Source: Siderastrea radians
Lineage: Eukaryota > Cnidaria > Anthozoa > Scleractinia > Rhizangiidae
Assembly (NCBI GenBank): GCA_964017195.1
Contig: OZ024890.1
Coordinates: 18,228,701 to 18,292,700, forward strand
Direction: 5' to 3'
Length of the DNA: 64,000 bases
The notes under the pieces are model-generated. The model did no database searches, was not told the origin of the DNA, and saw only the letters and a list, made by a program, of their open reading frames with translations. The position numbers and the translations under genes are program-made. Of this stretch, positions 1-12,021 are shown in pieces. Every line of letters begins with the position of its first letter. Positions within the stretch are counted from its first letter, which is position 1.

Positions 1-156
1 GGATATTTTCTGGAAAAACACATTCCTCTCTGCTGGTCATCAACAGGGAGGAATGAGGGCTCTGAGAACATAGCTGTTCTGAAATTTGAAAGCCATACTA
101 GCACAGCGTACAACAAGGTGCACGTGTAAAATTCAAGGAAAGAACAAGGAACTAAC

Positions 157-3100
157 CAAGAGGTGCTTTCTTTGTGTCATACTTCATCTCCTTTAGCATT
201 TCTTCCATTGCCTGCACATTACAAATCAGTTCTATCAAGGCTTGGATTCTTTTGTCTAACTTGCTTTCCAAAACAGGTTTTTCTTCTTTCACAGGAGCAG
301 CATCCACAGCATCTTTTTCCTCTTGGTCAGCATTGTAGTCCATAATAAGTAGATCATATTTTCCTGGAACTTTCTCAAAATTATGTCTGTCTTCCCAGGT
401 GTTTTTTGTCTTATCTGAGAATCTGAGAGACCAAAGTGACATTTTAGAGCACTGTAAAATAATCTAATCGTATGATAAAATTACAAAATTAACATGCTTA
501 TCACTAAATTAACGTACTCATAACTAGCCTGAGAGTTTATATCTCCTTGGGTGGAGGATGGGAGAAAGAGAGAGAAAGAGAAAAAGAGAGACACCCCAAT
601 TAGCTTTGTGCTAATTATGTGAGTGCACAAGGCAGCATAATGACAGCCATACATTTTACATCACATGAACCTTCTTGCAAAGTATCATTAAAAACATCTG
701 CTTCACCCAGTGAAATAGGAAAATATTCAAGGCTGTGCTCTAAGAAGGATCACAGGGTACCCAAAGGCCCCCAACCATGAATTCTGGGTTGCCCAGCCCT
801 TAAGCGTTTTGCAAAAAATGAGTTTTTCTAGTCGCCCGAAGACAAAAGTTAGCAGCCTGAGGCCCCCGGGTGCTGCTAGAGCACAGCCCTGATACTGACA
901 ATTTGCTGGTTGTATTACTTCTAGAGAACTAATGAAAGTACACTCCCAGTGCCAGAAGTATTTACTTCAGGGGTGTACTTTTTCTATTTTAATTTGGTAT
1001 TTCACAGTCAGACTTACTTTTTTGTAAAGACTCTTTTAGCCTCCTCCAGGTCTGCACCACAAGTAACTAAGTTATTTTGACCACTGAAACCAACTGAAAA
1101 GTGAAAATTTTAAGGTAAAAGTTTGCTTTCTACTTGTTGCCACTTGTTAGCTGAATATTACACTTTCACATCTAATATCGTAAGAAAAATAATCTTCCAG
1201 TAATCTTAATCTCAGAATAAACACAGACAGTTAAATTATTAACAATTCTATAGCTGTGGTAAAACGAAAACATAAGAAAATCTTGGAAAAACATTGTCAT
1301 TACCTCGTCCCCACCTTTGCCAGACATAGTACTTCTTGGCTCGGTTGTCCTCTAGCAGTTGTATCAGGTAGTATTTATTGTTGTTATTCATTACATTTGT
1401 CTGGAAAGTAAATGTTTCATAGATTCACCCGGTTATCAAAAGGTGAACAAAGTTACTTATATGGGGTAAAGAAGGTAAAGAAAACAAAAAATTTAAAGTG
1501 GTACTACCATCAAAAAATCACTTTTATTTTTTCTTCGAATTTCGAAACTTTATTTACTAAACACTCCCCAAGCGAAATTTTAAGCCTTAATTTCGACAAG
1601 AAGACTGTTTATTTAACCTGCAATTTTCCGATTTAATAGTCCGCCATTATTACACCAGAAAGGACAGAATGACATCATTCACACACAAGTTTTAGAATGC
1701 AGTGTGTGTGAAAGTGCCTTATTTAGTATGCAGCACAGGAGTTTTGAGCTTTCACACTCTCAAACTCGTATTTTGCATAATTTGTAAGCCGCGTTCACAC
1801 ACTACATTCTACAGCTCTTGAGTGTATGACGTCATTGTATCCTTTCTGGTGTAATAATGGCGGACCATTAAAACGGAAAAGTGCAGTTTAAATTAACGGT
1901 CTTCTTCTCAAAATTAAGGCTTATAATTTTGCTTGGGGAGTGTTTAACAAACATAGTTTCGAAATCCAAAGAAAAAATTCAAGTGATTTTTTGATCATAG
2001 TACCACTTTAAGTTATCCTGCCAAAGCACAATTTAACCCCCCCTGCCCCCACACCCACCATATCCTCACCTACCCTCCCCAATCTAATGTAAGCCTCTGT
2101 TTCTTGAGGAACCTAAGCTTAAACAAGCCCTCTTGTTTAAATAACAGAACTCTTGCGCACACACATGTAAGGCAGGGGCTATTAGCAGTAAAGGACTACA
2201 CAAAAAATTATAAAAACATTTTGGGGCACTTTCTCATACAAATTTACCCATACATGATGATTTCCTCCAAAGGACACAAGTGTCAAGTAAAATAAGATAA
2301 AGTACCACTTTATGTCGCAAGCAGCCTTTATAGCCACAGATCTTCAGGTTGAAAGTCCCATTCACTGACCCCTAATATTCCCCAGGCTGCATTTTCAAAA
2401 TATGACAATGTGTGGTTCCCCAAAACATCCATACCTCCACCATGGATGGTTTTATAAAATGAAGCTCCCCACCCCTCCAAAAATTCCAGTTTAGCTTCAT
2501 ACTTTCCTTTAAAACTTTTGGTTATTGAGACCACTCCCACCCCCTCAGAATTTCCAATGACCATGCATGGGGTGGGTATGGATATTTCCTGGAACCAAGC
2601 TGGAACCAAACAGTTGCACCAACAAAAGAAAATTACCTGATTAAGCATGACATCCCAGATGTCATCACCCTCAGTAAACACATGGGTATTGTCTTTAATG
2701 GAACAATGACTGTCAACTGGGGCCTTACCACTAAACACCACTGACTTCACTTCACCTGGAAAAAACAACACCAGTCTACTGCTAAAAATACTGCACAAGT
2801 GGAGCGAAAGATCTAAATTCTCCACACATTTCAAAACAAAGCACATATTAGAAAATAGAAAACAACCAGACACTACATTATGTTTCTGGCAACTAACAGA
2901 AAATCCTGCTTTTACAAGCATATGGTATCCACCTTTACGTTTTACTTGACAATGCTGTGGAGGGGGACAGAGGGACGGGAGACCAGGAGAAAAGGGGGTA
3001 GGAGGTGTATGGGAGATGGGAGAACAGGGGGCGAGAAGCGGGACTCCCAACATGGTGGGAGGTGGGAGAAAAAGGGGAAAATGATGAATCATTGTACAAT

Positions 3101-6100
3101 ATTTTGCAACCCAAAAAAATGCAAAGAGGTGGGAGCCAACAAATACAGGACAGGAACCGGGACTAAATGGTACAGGAAGCGGGAGGTTAAGCCTCCCTGT
3201 CCCCCCACCCCCCCAGGGTGCATTCCCAGGGTGTATGTCCCACACCAAAGATACGCCAAGAGTTTCAAAGCTGTACGCCAAGAGTTTCAAAGCTGTACGC
3301 CAAGTGGCCGTTGAGGTGTCAATGCCAGAAAACTGCTGCTCCAACCTCGTCCCTAGTCCCTGGCAAAAATTTTTACTCACTCGGCTATACGCCATCGTAC
3401 AATATCGGGCCACAATATAAGCTAATTAGGCTTGGATAAATTCTAATTTTGAACAAAATAAGTGATTTTTGAGGTGAGCATTCTGCAAGCAGAATAAGGC
3501 ATTTTCGAGCAGCATGTGAGCAGAATAACGGAAAATCAGTGAAACTAATGAATATCATATGCATAACAGTTGTAAGAAAAATTGAAAACTACAATAAATA
3601 CATAACAAATGGCAAATACCTTGTGATTAATGTCATTATTAACTAAAATGCACGCATACGATCCACTGTTTCGTCTAATATCAGTGATATAAAGTAAGAC
3701 GAATTACAATTTTGCTAGTATTAAGGGGTTAGGCCCAGGCTCCCTTCCATATTTGCGTAAAATACATAAGGCCCGTAGGGCCGAAAATGTTTCGGGTAAC
3801 GAGCAGAATTCGAGCAAAATAGGGTGTTCAAGCAGAATTTCGAGCAGAATAAGAGATTTTTACGAGCAATACCGGCAGGCAGAATAAGCCATTTTACGAC
3901 CAGAATTTAGCCAAGCCTTGCACCCTCCTACACCGCGCTGGCTCGGTCTTATGCTGCTTTACGCCAAAGACCACGATCGTACGCCAGTACGCCGAGCAAT
4001 TTGGAAACCCACGCCGAAGATCTTCCGGGAAACCTACACAAAATGCAGCCTGGCCCACCCCCGTCCCCAATGCTGGTTCTTTAAAATCTATCAAACACAG
4101 TTCTGACTGGTCAAGAGACAGTCAACACCAATAGAAACCTCACCTTTTTCAGTTTTCACTCTGGCTGGCATCTCTTCCTTTTTCACTTTCTTGTTTTCTT
4201 TCTTCACAATTACATCTGCCTTGACAGCTTTGGGAGGAGATGCTGAAACTTGCTTTGAAGCAGCTAGAAGAGAATTTAAGACATAACAGAACATCACAAA
4301 CTTATTCCGGTACTGATGGCAAGCAATTTGCCTCTTAGTCAACGTCTATTGATTGTCAGGCATCTAAGCCAGGTGAATGCATGATCACTCTTCACTGCTT
4401 TACACAGTTTTAGTGGTTGTAGAATAAACCCGAAAAAAAATTACATTTGCTAGAGGCTTGTCAAGTGGTCCTAATGTGACACTGGAGTAAAATTATGCTC
4501 AAAACAACTGAACCATCTTGCCCAGGGCTCCACTACAGTCCTGTCCAGTCATCTGAGACAAGCACATGACTTTCTTGATTTTGAAGTCAGGCAGCCAACA
4601 TTTTTGTTTGGCTCACTTACCTGTAGGGCAAGAACCCACACAAACCAAACATCAACTAACACGGCAAGTCTGCTGACTGGTATTAATTTATCACAATACA
4701 TATTTCACAATAAAACGCATCTTATCCTCATGCATTTCAGAATTTTTCTTTTTTTTTTTAACCTGGGCAAGTGGGAAATTGGCTTGCTCAAACTGCAAAC
4801 TGGACTTCAAGTTTTTATCGAGCCCTGAACCATAACCAAAGTTAGCAAGCGGGTTGCTATTAAGCATTTAAGACATCCACCATTTTGGAATTTTTACACA
4901 AGTCACAAGTCAAAAGTTTTGCAATGCATTATGGGGTAATTTTCAAATTGCATTTTATACATGATCCTCTGGCTTCTGTATACAGGGCTACCTTATCCTA
5001 TGCATTGACATTAATAAATGGATTGATTGATTGATTGATTGATTTTTAACTTTACTCAAGGTGGAGTGCTTTGAGGCAAAAGAAAAGTTGGAACCATGTG
5101 AAAAAAACTTTTAGTATTAAAATAAGTGACCATTAACAAGACCCTGCAGACAAAATCTGAGTCACTTTTGTGAATGGACACCTCACATTTTAAAAGTAGG
5201 TCAGAGATTTTGGACATTTGGTGGGGCAATGTTTGAAGTCAGTTATTTTCAGCACAGCTGTAGCTAGGGATGAACTAAACAAAAATATGAGAACTGTGAG
5301 CCGGGGGGGGGGGGTACTCCCTATAATGGCCTATACCAGGAGGCTCCGCCTGAAAGGGGTACCTTTTTCAGGCTTCAGGTATATAAAAGGGTAGGGATTT
5401 CACGAGCTGAAGTATATGAAAGGGTAGGGAAATCTGTCATTTACGTATTTAAAAGGGCCTTAAATTTGCGAGTAGGTAATAATATTGTTTTCTTGATTAA
5501 CATCTCTTCCGGTAATACTGTTCTCCCCTAATATCGTTCATTAACTGCATTCTAAGGATTTAGAAAAGGGATGCAGTGTTCTTAAGCACGTATGTGAAAG
5601 GGGTACCATTTTTCAATGGAAGGTATATGAAAGGGGTACCTTTTCTGTCAAAAATGGTATATAAAAGGGTAAGGGGTTGGACCTCGGGGTGGAGCCTCCC
5701 CATATAAAACTTTGTTGAGTGCCCCCCCTCCCCCCGGGGACTGTGAGAACATTCACTTACCAGCATCACTGGCTTTGATCCTGTGCACATTCTTGGTCCC
5801 TCTTCCAGTTTTAGTTGTTTGAACTTTCTTTGTCAAATTCACTATCAGATCTTTTTTGTCCTCCTTCAACTTGACACTGGTTAGTCCAAACATGGATGCT
5901 GCCTCTAAAAGATAAACAGTGGGCTTGGAATATTCTGTCCAATTACCCTTGCCATCTTCCCATTCCCAGGTATCTGAAAAAAATCATTGAAATGTTCCAT
6001 GTTATTAAAAAAAATAGAGGATGGTCGTCAATGTTGCCTTAGATCAGGCACTTATATCCTTCGTAAATTCTTTTGTCATTTGGAACAAAATTTTCATTTT

Positions 6101-8869
6101 GAAGTACCCACTGACACAGACAAATTATTTCAACAAGCATCAGCAAATTGTTTGCACCATTTGCAAAGTGCTCAGAACAAACAATCACTTAGCATATGAA
6201 TGCTGCAGATTGCTGATGTTTCTGGAAACCATTGTTTCGACAGATACTTGTAAACTTGTACACATTCTTACTGGACAACTGCCCTGGTAGAAAATCTGAC
6301 CAGGATCCTAATAAGATCATAATAGGATCCTAACAGGATCTTGCAGGATCTTAACCAGGATACTGATTAGATCCTACATAAGATCCTGTAGGATCCTATA
6401 GCAACTTGTTTAGGATCCTAAACAGGATCCTATAGTTTAGGATCCTGCAGGATCCTAAACAAGATCCTATAGGATCCTTAACAGGATCCTAAACAATCTT
6501 AAGCAGGATCCTGAAAGACTTAACAGGATCCTGAGTAGGATACTAAAAAATATGGTGCCATTTAGGATCCTGGGTAGGATCCTGTGTGCACTCACAGGAT
6601 CCTGTAGGATCCTATAAGATCTTAGAAAATCCTGTAGGATCCTGTATAGGATTTCTACCAGGGTGGTTTGAATTAAGTCAAAATCAGAGAAATTTCATAG
6701 TAGACCTTCAGGTTTCTGGGCCATCAGTTAGGGCCAGGAGATGGGAATTTTCCCCAGATATTACAATTTTGAGCCCCAACCACTTAAATGGAGTAACAAG
6801 GCATTGCTTCTAAAACAACTGTAAATGCCACAGAACTCACATTCATCTGGGTCTGAACTTTTAGCTGCTGAAACACATCGTATTCTTTTTTCCCATCCAC
6901 TCTTCTTGTTCCTCTGAACCATGCGTTCAAATACCACAGACAGTCCTGCTTTTCCATCTGTGATATCAACATCTGCCTTCCCATTTTTGAAGGCTTCTGT
7001 AATGATCTTTGCATGATCATCAGAATACTTTGTCCATGTAGATTTAGAAGCTTCTACTTCCCAAGTTAAAGTTGAAACATTGGTTGAGTTTGATGCTGCA
7101 CCATTTACAGCTCCATTTGCATCAACTTTTGCCTTTTTTGCTTGTACTGTGGATGACGCATCTGGACCATCAGAACTTGCTACAAAAATGTCATAAATGC
7201 AAGCAAAACAAAACCAGATAAAATTTCACAGGTCAAGTTAGAGGGGCGTCAAATGGTGAAATCCAACACTCACCAAGCTGCTGAGACCCTTGCTTACATA
7301 TATGAGCCCTGGGATTTTACTCTTCCATGGAATTCTTACCCGAGACTCAACGGTGGAAAATTTCAAGTTCAGAAAGTACAAAAGTACTACAAAAGCTTCA
7401 GCTAATGCTCTTGGACTAGCTTTAACTCCACGCTCAGTGTGACACTTGTTGAAATCATTATTCTCACAAAAAAGTTGCCCAACTCCGCAATACAGGCGGT
7501 TTGTTTTTAAAAATCTGAGGTTTTGAGATGGCCCCTATAAACTTTTCTTGGGAGCCTCTGAATCCAACACTCTATTTCAAAAAGCTGAGACTCGTCATTT
7601 TTGACATACACCAACAACATATCAAGTAACATGAACAGAACTGGAGTCAGTCTCACTTGTTATCCCTTTAAGGCCGATTTAGACGGTACAATTTTTCCTT
7701 ATGACTGTAGTATACAGTCAAACTTATGTTGGCCAACTCGTGTTGGCAAACTCAAATTGGTGTGTGTGAACGACACAACAACACGTTGGCAAACTGTTGG
7801 CGACAAATAGAACTTGTCTCTATTCTCGCCAACTTTTTGCCAACAGTTTGCAAACATGTTGTCGTGTCGTTCACACACACCACTTTGAGTTTGCCAACAC
7901 AAGTTGGCCAACATTAGTTTGACATGTGAAGGCCACTTAAATCAATGTACAACATCTTCACGACAATCGCACACAACACAATAAATGTCGTGGGATTTCG
8001 AAATGTTTTAAAATCCTACAATAGTCGTAGCCACAATCAACATTAGAATGACGAGTTGTATCCAATCTTTGCTTGACGCGAGCAGCGCACGCTACAAAAG
8101 TCGCATACGACAGTCGTAAGCAAAAATCGTACCATGTAAATCGGCCCTCAAAACTCTACGACAGTCGTAGCCACAATCAAAATGTTAGAACAAGAAATTG
8201 TATATGATCTTTGCTTGACACAAGCAGCGCGCATATGACAGTCGTAAGCAAAAATCGTACCATCTAAATCGGCCCTTGGAAACCTAAAGGCTGAAGTGTC
8301 AGTGAATTTCAAGTGTTTTTCGTTTGTTTATTTTGTTTTGTTTTCGTTTAAATTTTTTTGTCAATATTTTTGTAATCGATCAAAACCATCGATTAAGATT
8401 TGTTGCAATTTGCCTTTGATTTTAAGCCTTTGATCCCTAGATTAAGGAATCTGGAATACACTTGTATAAATAATAAAGGAAAAATCCCAGAGCAAGTAGA
8501 GGGTAAAGGCTTTCATACCAACAGAACATGGAACCTCAATCGCCTTGTTGTTATCGATATCATCGCGATTTGAAACAGCAGCTTTCAAAACGTGAGCAAT
8601 TACGAGAAAGAAGTTCGTTCACGTTTTTAACAGAAGAGCGACCAACTGTTAGATTAAAATAATTGTCATCTTCAACTAGATTGCCAAAAGAAACTCGCAG
8701 TGCTTTTTGGCAGAGTTCGTACCTGTGAGAGCGGCCATGTATAAAACGAGAATTCCAAGGAAAATTACTTCGAAAGCGTTAACGAATACTATATACTGCA
8801 TATAATACTAATAATTAGTTTTACATTCTAGTACTCACGTGGTGCTTTTCGCCGTCTACTCTGAGACAT
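157..8869 (-). CDS. PARP2: PARP2-like poly(ADP-ribose) polymerase with two WWE domains (5' part, runs off left edge)
   Basis: Eight coding exons assemble in order: 8839-8869, 6841-7179, 5761-5973, 4144-4263, 2637-2755, 1304-1400, 1018-1093 and 157-422. All introns are GT-AG, and the 420 codons are open with consistent phases. The start is MSQSRRRKAP, a short basic leader like the nuclear-targeting end of PARP2. Two WWE-type domains follow at about residues 48-118 and 125-190 (TWEVEASKSTW and TWEWEDGKGNW at their starts), then a lysine-rich linker. The WGR domain is at about 240-345, with GKAPVD, NNNKYYLIQLLED, VWQRWGR and DKTKNTWEDR. The start of the PARP regulatory helical domain follows (LICNVQAMEEM, KKAPLG). 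The WGR and helical parts closely resemble human PARP2, a nuclear enzyme that adds ADP-ribose chains to proteins at DNA breaks. The catalytic ART domain and stop lie left of position 157 and are not visible. Human PARP1-3 have no WWE domain, so the N-terminus is unusual. Confidence 0.93.
1493..2011. mobile_element. TTAA-bounded fold-back element, copy 1
   Basis: Inside a PARP2 intron. TTAA then agtggtacta at the left is mirrored by tagtaccact then TTAA at the right. The arms (about 180 bp each, including the ccgccattattacaccagaaagg segment) are inverted copies around a short centre. No transposase. A second copy lies at 53249-53766 in the opposite orientation. Confidence 0.88.
5301..5739. mobile_element. 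hAT-like MITE with 8-bp target duplication, beside a PARP2 splice donor
   Basis: G-rich left end (ccggggggg) and C-rich right end (ccccccgggg), flanked by ACTGTGAG at 5293-5300 and 5740-5747. An internal degenerate motif, gtatatgaaaggggtac, is repeated. It ends only 13 bp before the splice donor of PARP2 exon 5761-5973. A related piece is at 43480-43620. Confidence 0.75.
6282..6663. mobile_element. Fold-back element filled with palindromic AGGATCCT repeats
   Basis: Ends ccctggtagaaaatc and ggatttctaccaggg are inverted copies. Between them about 350 bp consist of more than 20 degenerate copies of aggatcct, itself a palindrome. In a PARP2 intron. Confidence 0.85.
7671..8276. mobile_element. 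MITE with aggccgatttagacggtac ends and a nested hairpin
   Basis: Left end aggccgatttagacggta pairs with taccatgtaaatcggccct (8130-8147), and again with a partial tandem copy ending near 8276. Within it, 7725-7921 is a strong hairpin built of gttggccaac and gttggcaaac motifs. In the first PARP2 intron. Confidence 0.78.
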
Positions 8870-9035
8870 TTCAGTTTCTGTACAAATTTCTTTTTCAGTC
8901 TTCTCGTCAAAGATGGACGCCAAAAGGTACGACTCGCTCCAAGCTCAAACCTGCCTGGGAAATTGGCGCCAAATTATTGTCAGTACCAGTCCTTCTCGAA
9001 ACCACACGGACAATTACAAATGGACAGAAAAATAA

Positions 9036-9383
9036 GGGGCGCTTTCCATTCGACCAAAAATTCCGATTTGAAGATTCGAAAATTTCACGTGGCAAATGGA
9101 ACAATAAATCGGGAAATTTTCCGGATGGTTATACCAGCCCGGGTGGACCGAGCCGTTTCATTCAGTTTCGGACAGAAATTTCCTGAAATTTACGACAGAG
9201 AGGTACTACAAACCGAAATTTTTTCGAATGGAGCAGTAATTTCCAATCAGAACGGACCAAACGAAAAAGGCCTCCACCTCGAAAGGTGGACCTTCTTTTT
9301 CGAAAATTTTCCGGTTGGTCAGAACCGTTCCATTCAGTTTTGGATCAGAATTTCCGGAAATTCTGGTTGAATGGAAAGCGCCC
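9036..9383. mobile_element. MITE with ggggcgctttccatt ends
   Basis: Ends ggggcgctttccattc and gaatggaaagcgccc are inverted. Same family as 54407-54736. Upstream of the PARP2 start codon. Confidence 0.8.
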
Positions 9384-9545
9384 AAGGAATTCTGGGCAAA
9401 CGGGAACGATACTTAACAGGGAATCATTCTAACGAAAAACGGCGTGGAAATTTAGAAGAATCAGGGTTCCGAGCACCGCGCGTCACGACGCCGGTGAATA
9501 TCTATCATCGGCAGACGATTCGCTTGATGGTGAATAGAACTTTCC

Positions 9546-9685
9546 CAGCCTAGTACCAAGGCGTTCTCTTCTCGCTCACACATGGCGCGAAATTTGATGA
9601 CGTCACCGAATGGCATACCGCGAGAACTTATTCGGGGACGGTGACGTCGAGTGAGCGGTAGGAGAACGCCTGGGTACTAGGCTGG
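9546..9685. mobile_element. Short hairpin element
   Basis: cagcctagtaccaaggcgttctc and gagaacgcctgggtactaggctg form arms of a 140-bp fold-back. Confidence 0.75.
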
Positions 9686-11411
9686 CACTTTCCATGAAAA
9701 GCAACGACACTTCCAATGAGTATGAAGGGTTACCGTGAAAGCGTAGTATATCAAACGAACCCCTTTAACCCGAAGTCCCCGCTGTAACGATCGATATTCT
9801 TCATCCCGGACAAAATTGCAGTAAAACATATAGAACAGAACCGGGTATAAACGAAATCCCCGATATAACGAAGACAACCGAGAAGCCCAGCCTGAAAGTT
9901 CGCCACATTTTCTTAGTCCCTTGGCATTCCGTGTAATATATCGGTGTTCCACCATATTCCCATTTTATCCCAACAAGAAATACTCTTTCTGGGTTTGGCA
10001 TGCAATTATTTATTTCCTCATTTTGACCAGTACTCTTTTATAAGTAAAACTACAGGTTTGCAAGTTCTTTCTGATAAGCAAACTGCCTCACTTTTTTTTT
10101 TTTGTTTTGTTTTGGTTTTTGGGAGGGGGGCAAAAATTTGCATAATTTATAAATTACCGCTCGCGCATAGGTTCTGAGAAAAACAAGACAATTGCTGATA
10201 GTCTCAAACTGGTTGTTTGCTAACTTGAACAGTTAAATCATCAAATTCTTCCAAAGGAGATTCAATCAACCCAAATTCACACAGTGAAGAGAATTTATTT
10301 GTTGACATTCGGGCTTGAGAATGTAAAAAGAAAGAGAACAGACAGGAGCCCCAACGGAATGGGATGAGAAAGGTTGGCTTGCACATTAACACCAGAGAGT
10401 TTCAGTGCACTTTGCTCAATGAACGCCCCAGAAAGGATACAAGGTTATTCAAAACAAGCCCTTCTGGCAGAAGGTTAACCTCCTAGGCAGGCTAAAAATC
10501 GCAGGCGCTAATTTTGCGTTCCCTACCCCCTCCCTCCTTTTTTGCTCAGAGTTGCCTGCGAAGGAGGCTGGCAGAGGGGAAGGTCTGTCTTGACGGCAGA
10601 TAAAATCAGGAGATTCCATAAAGAATAAAGTACAGCAGATACCGAGACTGAGTGTCCCTCCTTAAACGTGATGCACAGTTGGATATGAGTAGGGCTCCTG
10701 CACTGGTTGTAAAACCCAGGGTAGCCTCGAGACAAGAGAAAACGTTTTCACGTTATGGGCTCCTGTTCACTTTTCAGACTAAACAGAAGCGGATCCAATA
10801 TTTCTTGTGAGGTGGAGTAAGAAGTTGGGGGCGGGTGTGTGAATACGTTTCAGAATAAAAACAGCTTCAGCCCTTCAATCTGGATCTGGACCCCCATTAA
10901 TTAGCGAGCACTTGGCCAGCCGAATAAATCTCTATTAAAACTGGTTTCAAGTATTTTCCAGTTGTAGTAAAACTTCAGTAATCTAGCAGGTGGCCGGCAA
11001 AAGCTTGCCGCCAGGTTAAGAAGTAGAACTTGTTGACGATCTTGCGTCTTGCAAACAAAAAGCTTGGAAAACTATATTCGACGAAATCCACGTCAGTTTG
11101 GTGATGACTTCTGCAAACTCTGCAAACCACATAAACCATGACTGTTTGCATTGAGATGCTTGTCACGACATTGAGTAACTACGTTTGACAAGAAACCGTT
11201 TTTATCCTAGGTAAACGTTCATCCTGGTTAATCAGTTTCATTATAGCTGTTGGAGTTTGCAGCTCGAGTGATGGTTTGCAGCAGGTTCATGAAGAAGCCA
11301 AAACGACTCACCTAGGAAAGGAAAGTAACTATATGAGTAACAGCACAATGTTTGTCCAGAGAGATAAACAACCCAGTCCATTATATCGTTACGACTACAG
11401 TGGAACCCAGC

Positions 11412-12021
11412 CTTACCCTTAAAGCCCTGATGTAAAAATGCATATTCTTCTTACTGTTCTCCACACATTTCTTATGGGACTAGTAAGGAGAATTCGTCTA
11501 AATATCAAAACATCTTAAACTTGGTGATCACTTTCTTTATTCTCATCACTTCAATTATTGAACAAGTAAAGAGAAATTTCATCTTGGCCACTGTTAGGGT
11601 TTAAAGGGTTAAAACCACCCTGCCAACACGACCAAAAACCACCTTTCACCTGAACAACAAAAGCAAACAAAGTTGACAAAGTGCAAAAACGAACCCTTCA
11701 ACTTTATTTAGCGGCCAATTACTCTCTGGTCCTCATTCTCTGCTCCTGTTTTTTTTTTTTTTTTTTTTGGCGGGCTACCATAATTTGACCCTACTCCGTT
11801 AACACGAAGAAAATTGTCCGGCCTGGAGGTCATATTACTGGCTTTCCACTGTATGTACATTTAACCCTTTAAACTCTAACAGTGATGAAAATGAAATTTC
11901 TCCTTTCAATGTCCATACTTGTTCAAACATTCAAGTGATGAGAATAAAGATTTAGTGATCACCAAGGATAAGATGTCTTGATATTTAGACAAATTCTCCC
12001 TACTAGGCGTTAAAGGGTTAT
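11412..12021. mobile_element. Palindromic element with aaagggttaa ends
   Basis: The arm 11475-11612 (aaggagaattcgtctaaatatc, caagtaaagagaaatttcat) is mirrored at 11866-12021. The centre contains a 19-base T run. No ORF. Confidence 0.72.

Larger units (their letters stand above)
8870..11411. other. Intergenic sequence upstream of PARP2
   Basis: Probably contains the PARP2 promoter. It holds the two fold-back elements listed above and a poly-T stretch near 10091. A 62-codon minus-strand ORF at 10204-10392 has coding-like codons but no linked exon. No gene supported. Confidence 0.5.

Noticed and set aside
2328..3413. 361-codon minus-strand ORF
   Set aside because: It contains the real PARP2 exon 2637-2755, but the rest is intron read-through with low-complexity Pro/Gly stretches and no homology.
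6282..6663. CRISPR-like regular repeat array
   Set aside because: Repeats are degenerate, adjoining palindromes without spacers, in a eukaryotic intron.
10204..10392. Possible terminal exon on the minus strand
   Set aside because: Codons look plausible, but I found no partner exon and no family match.
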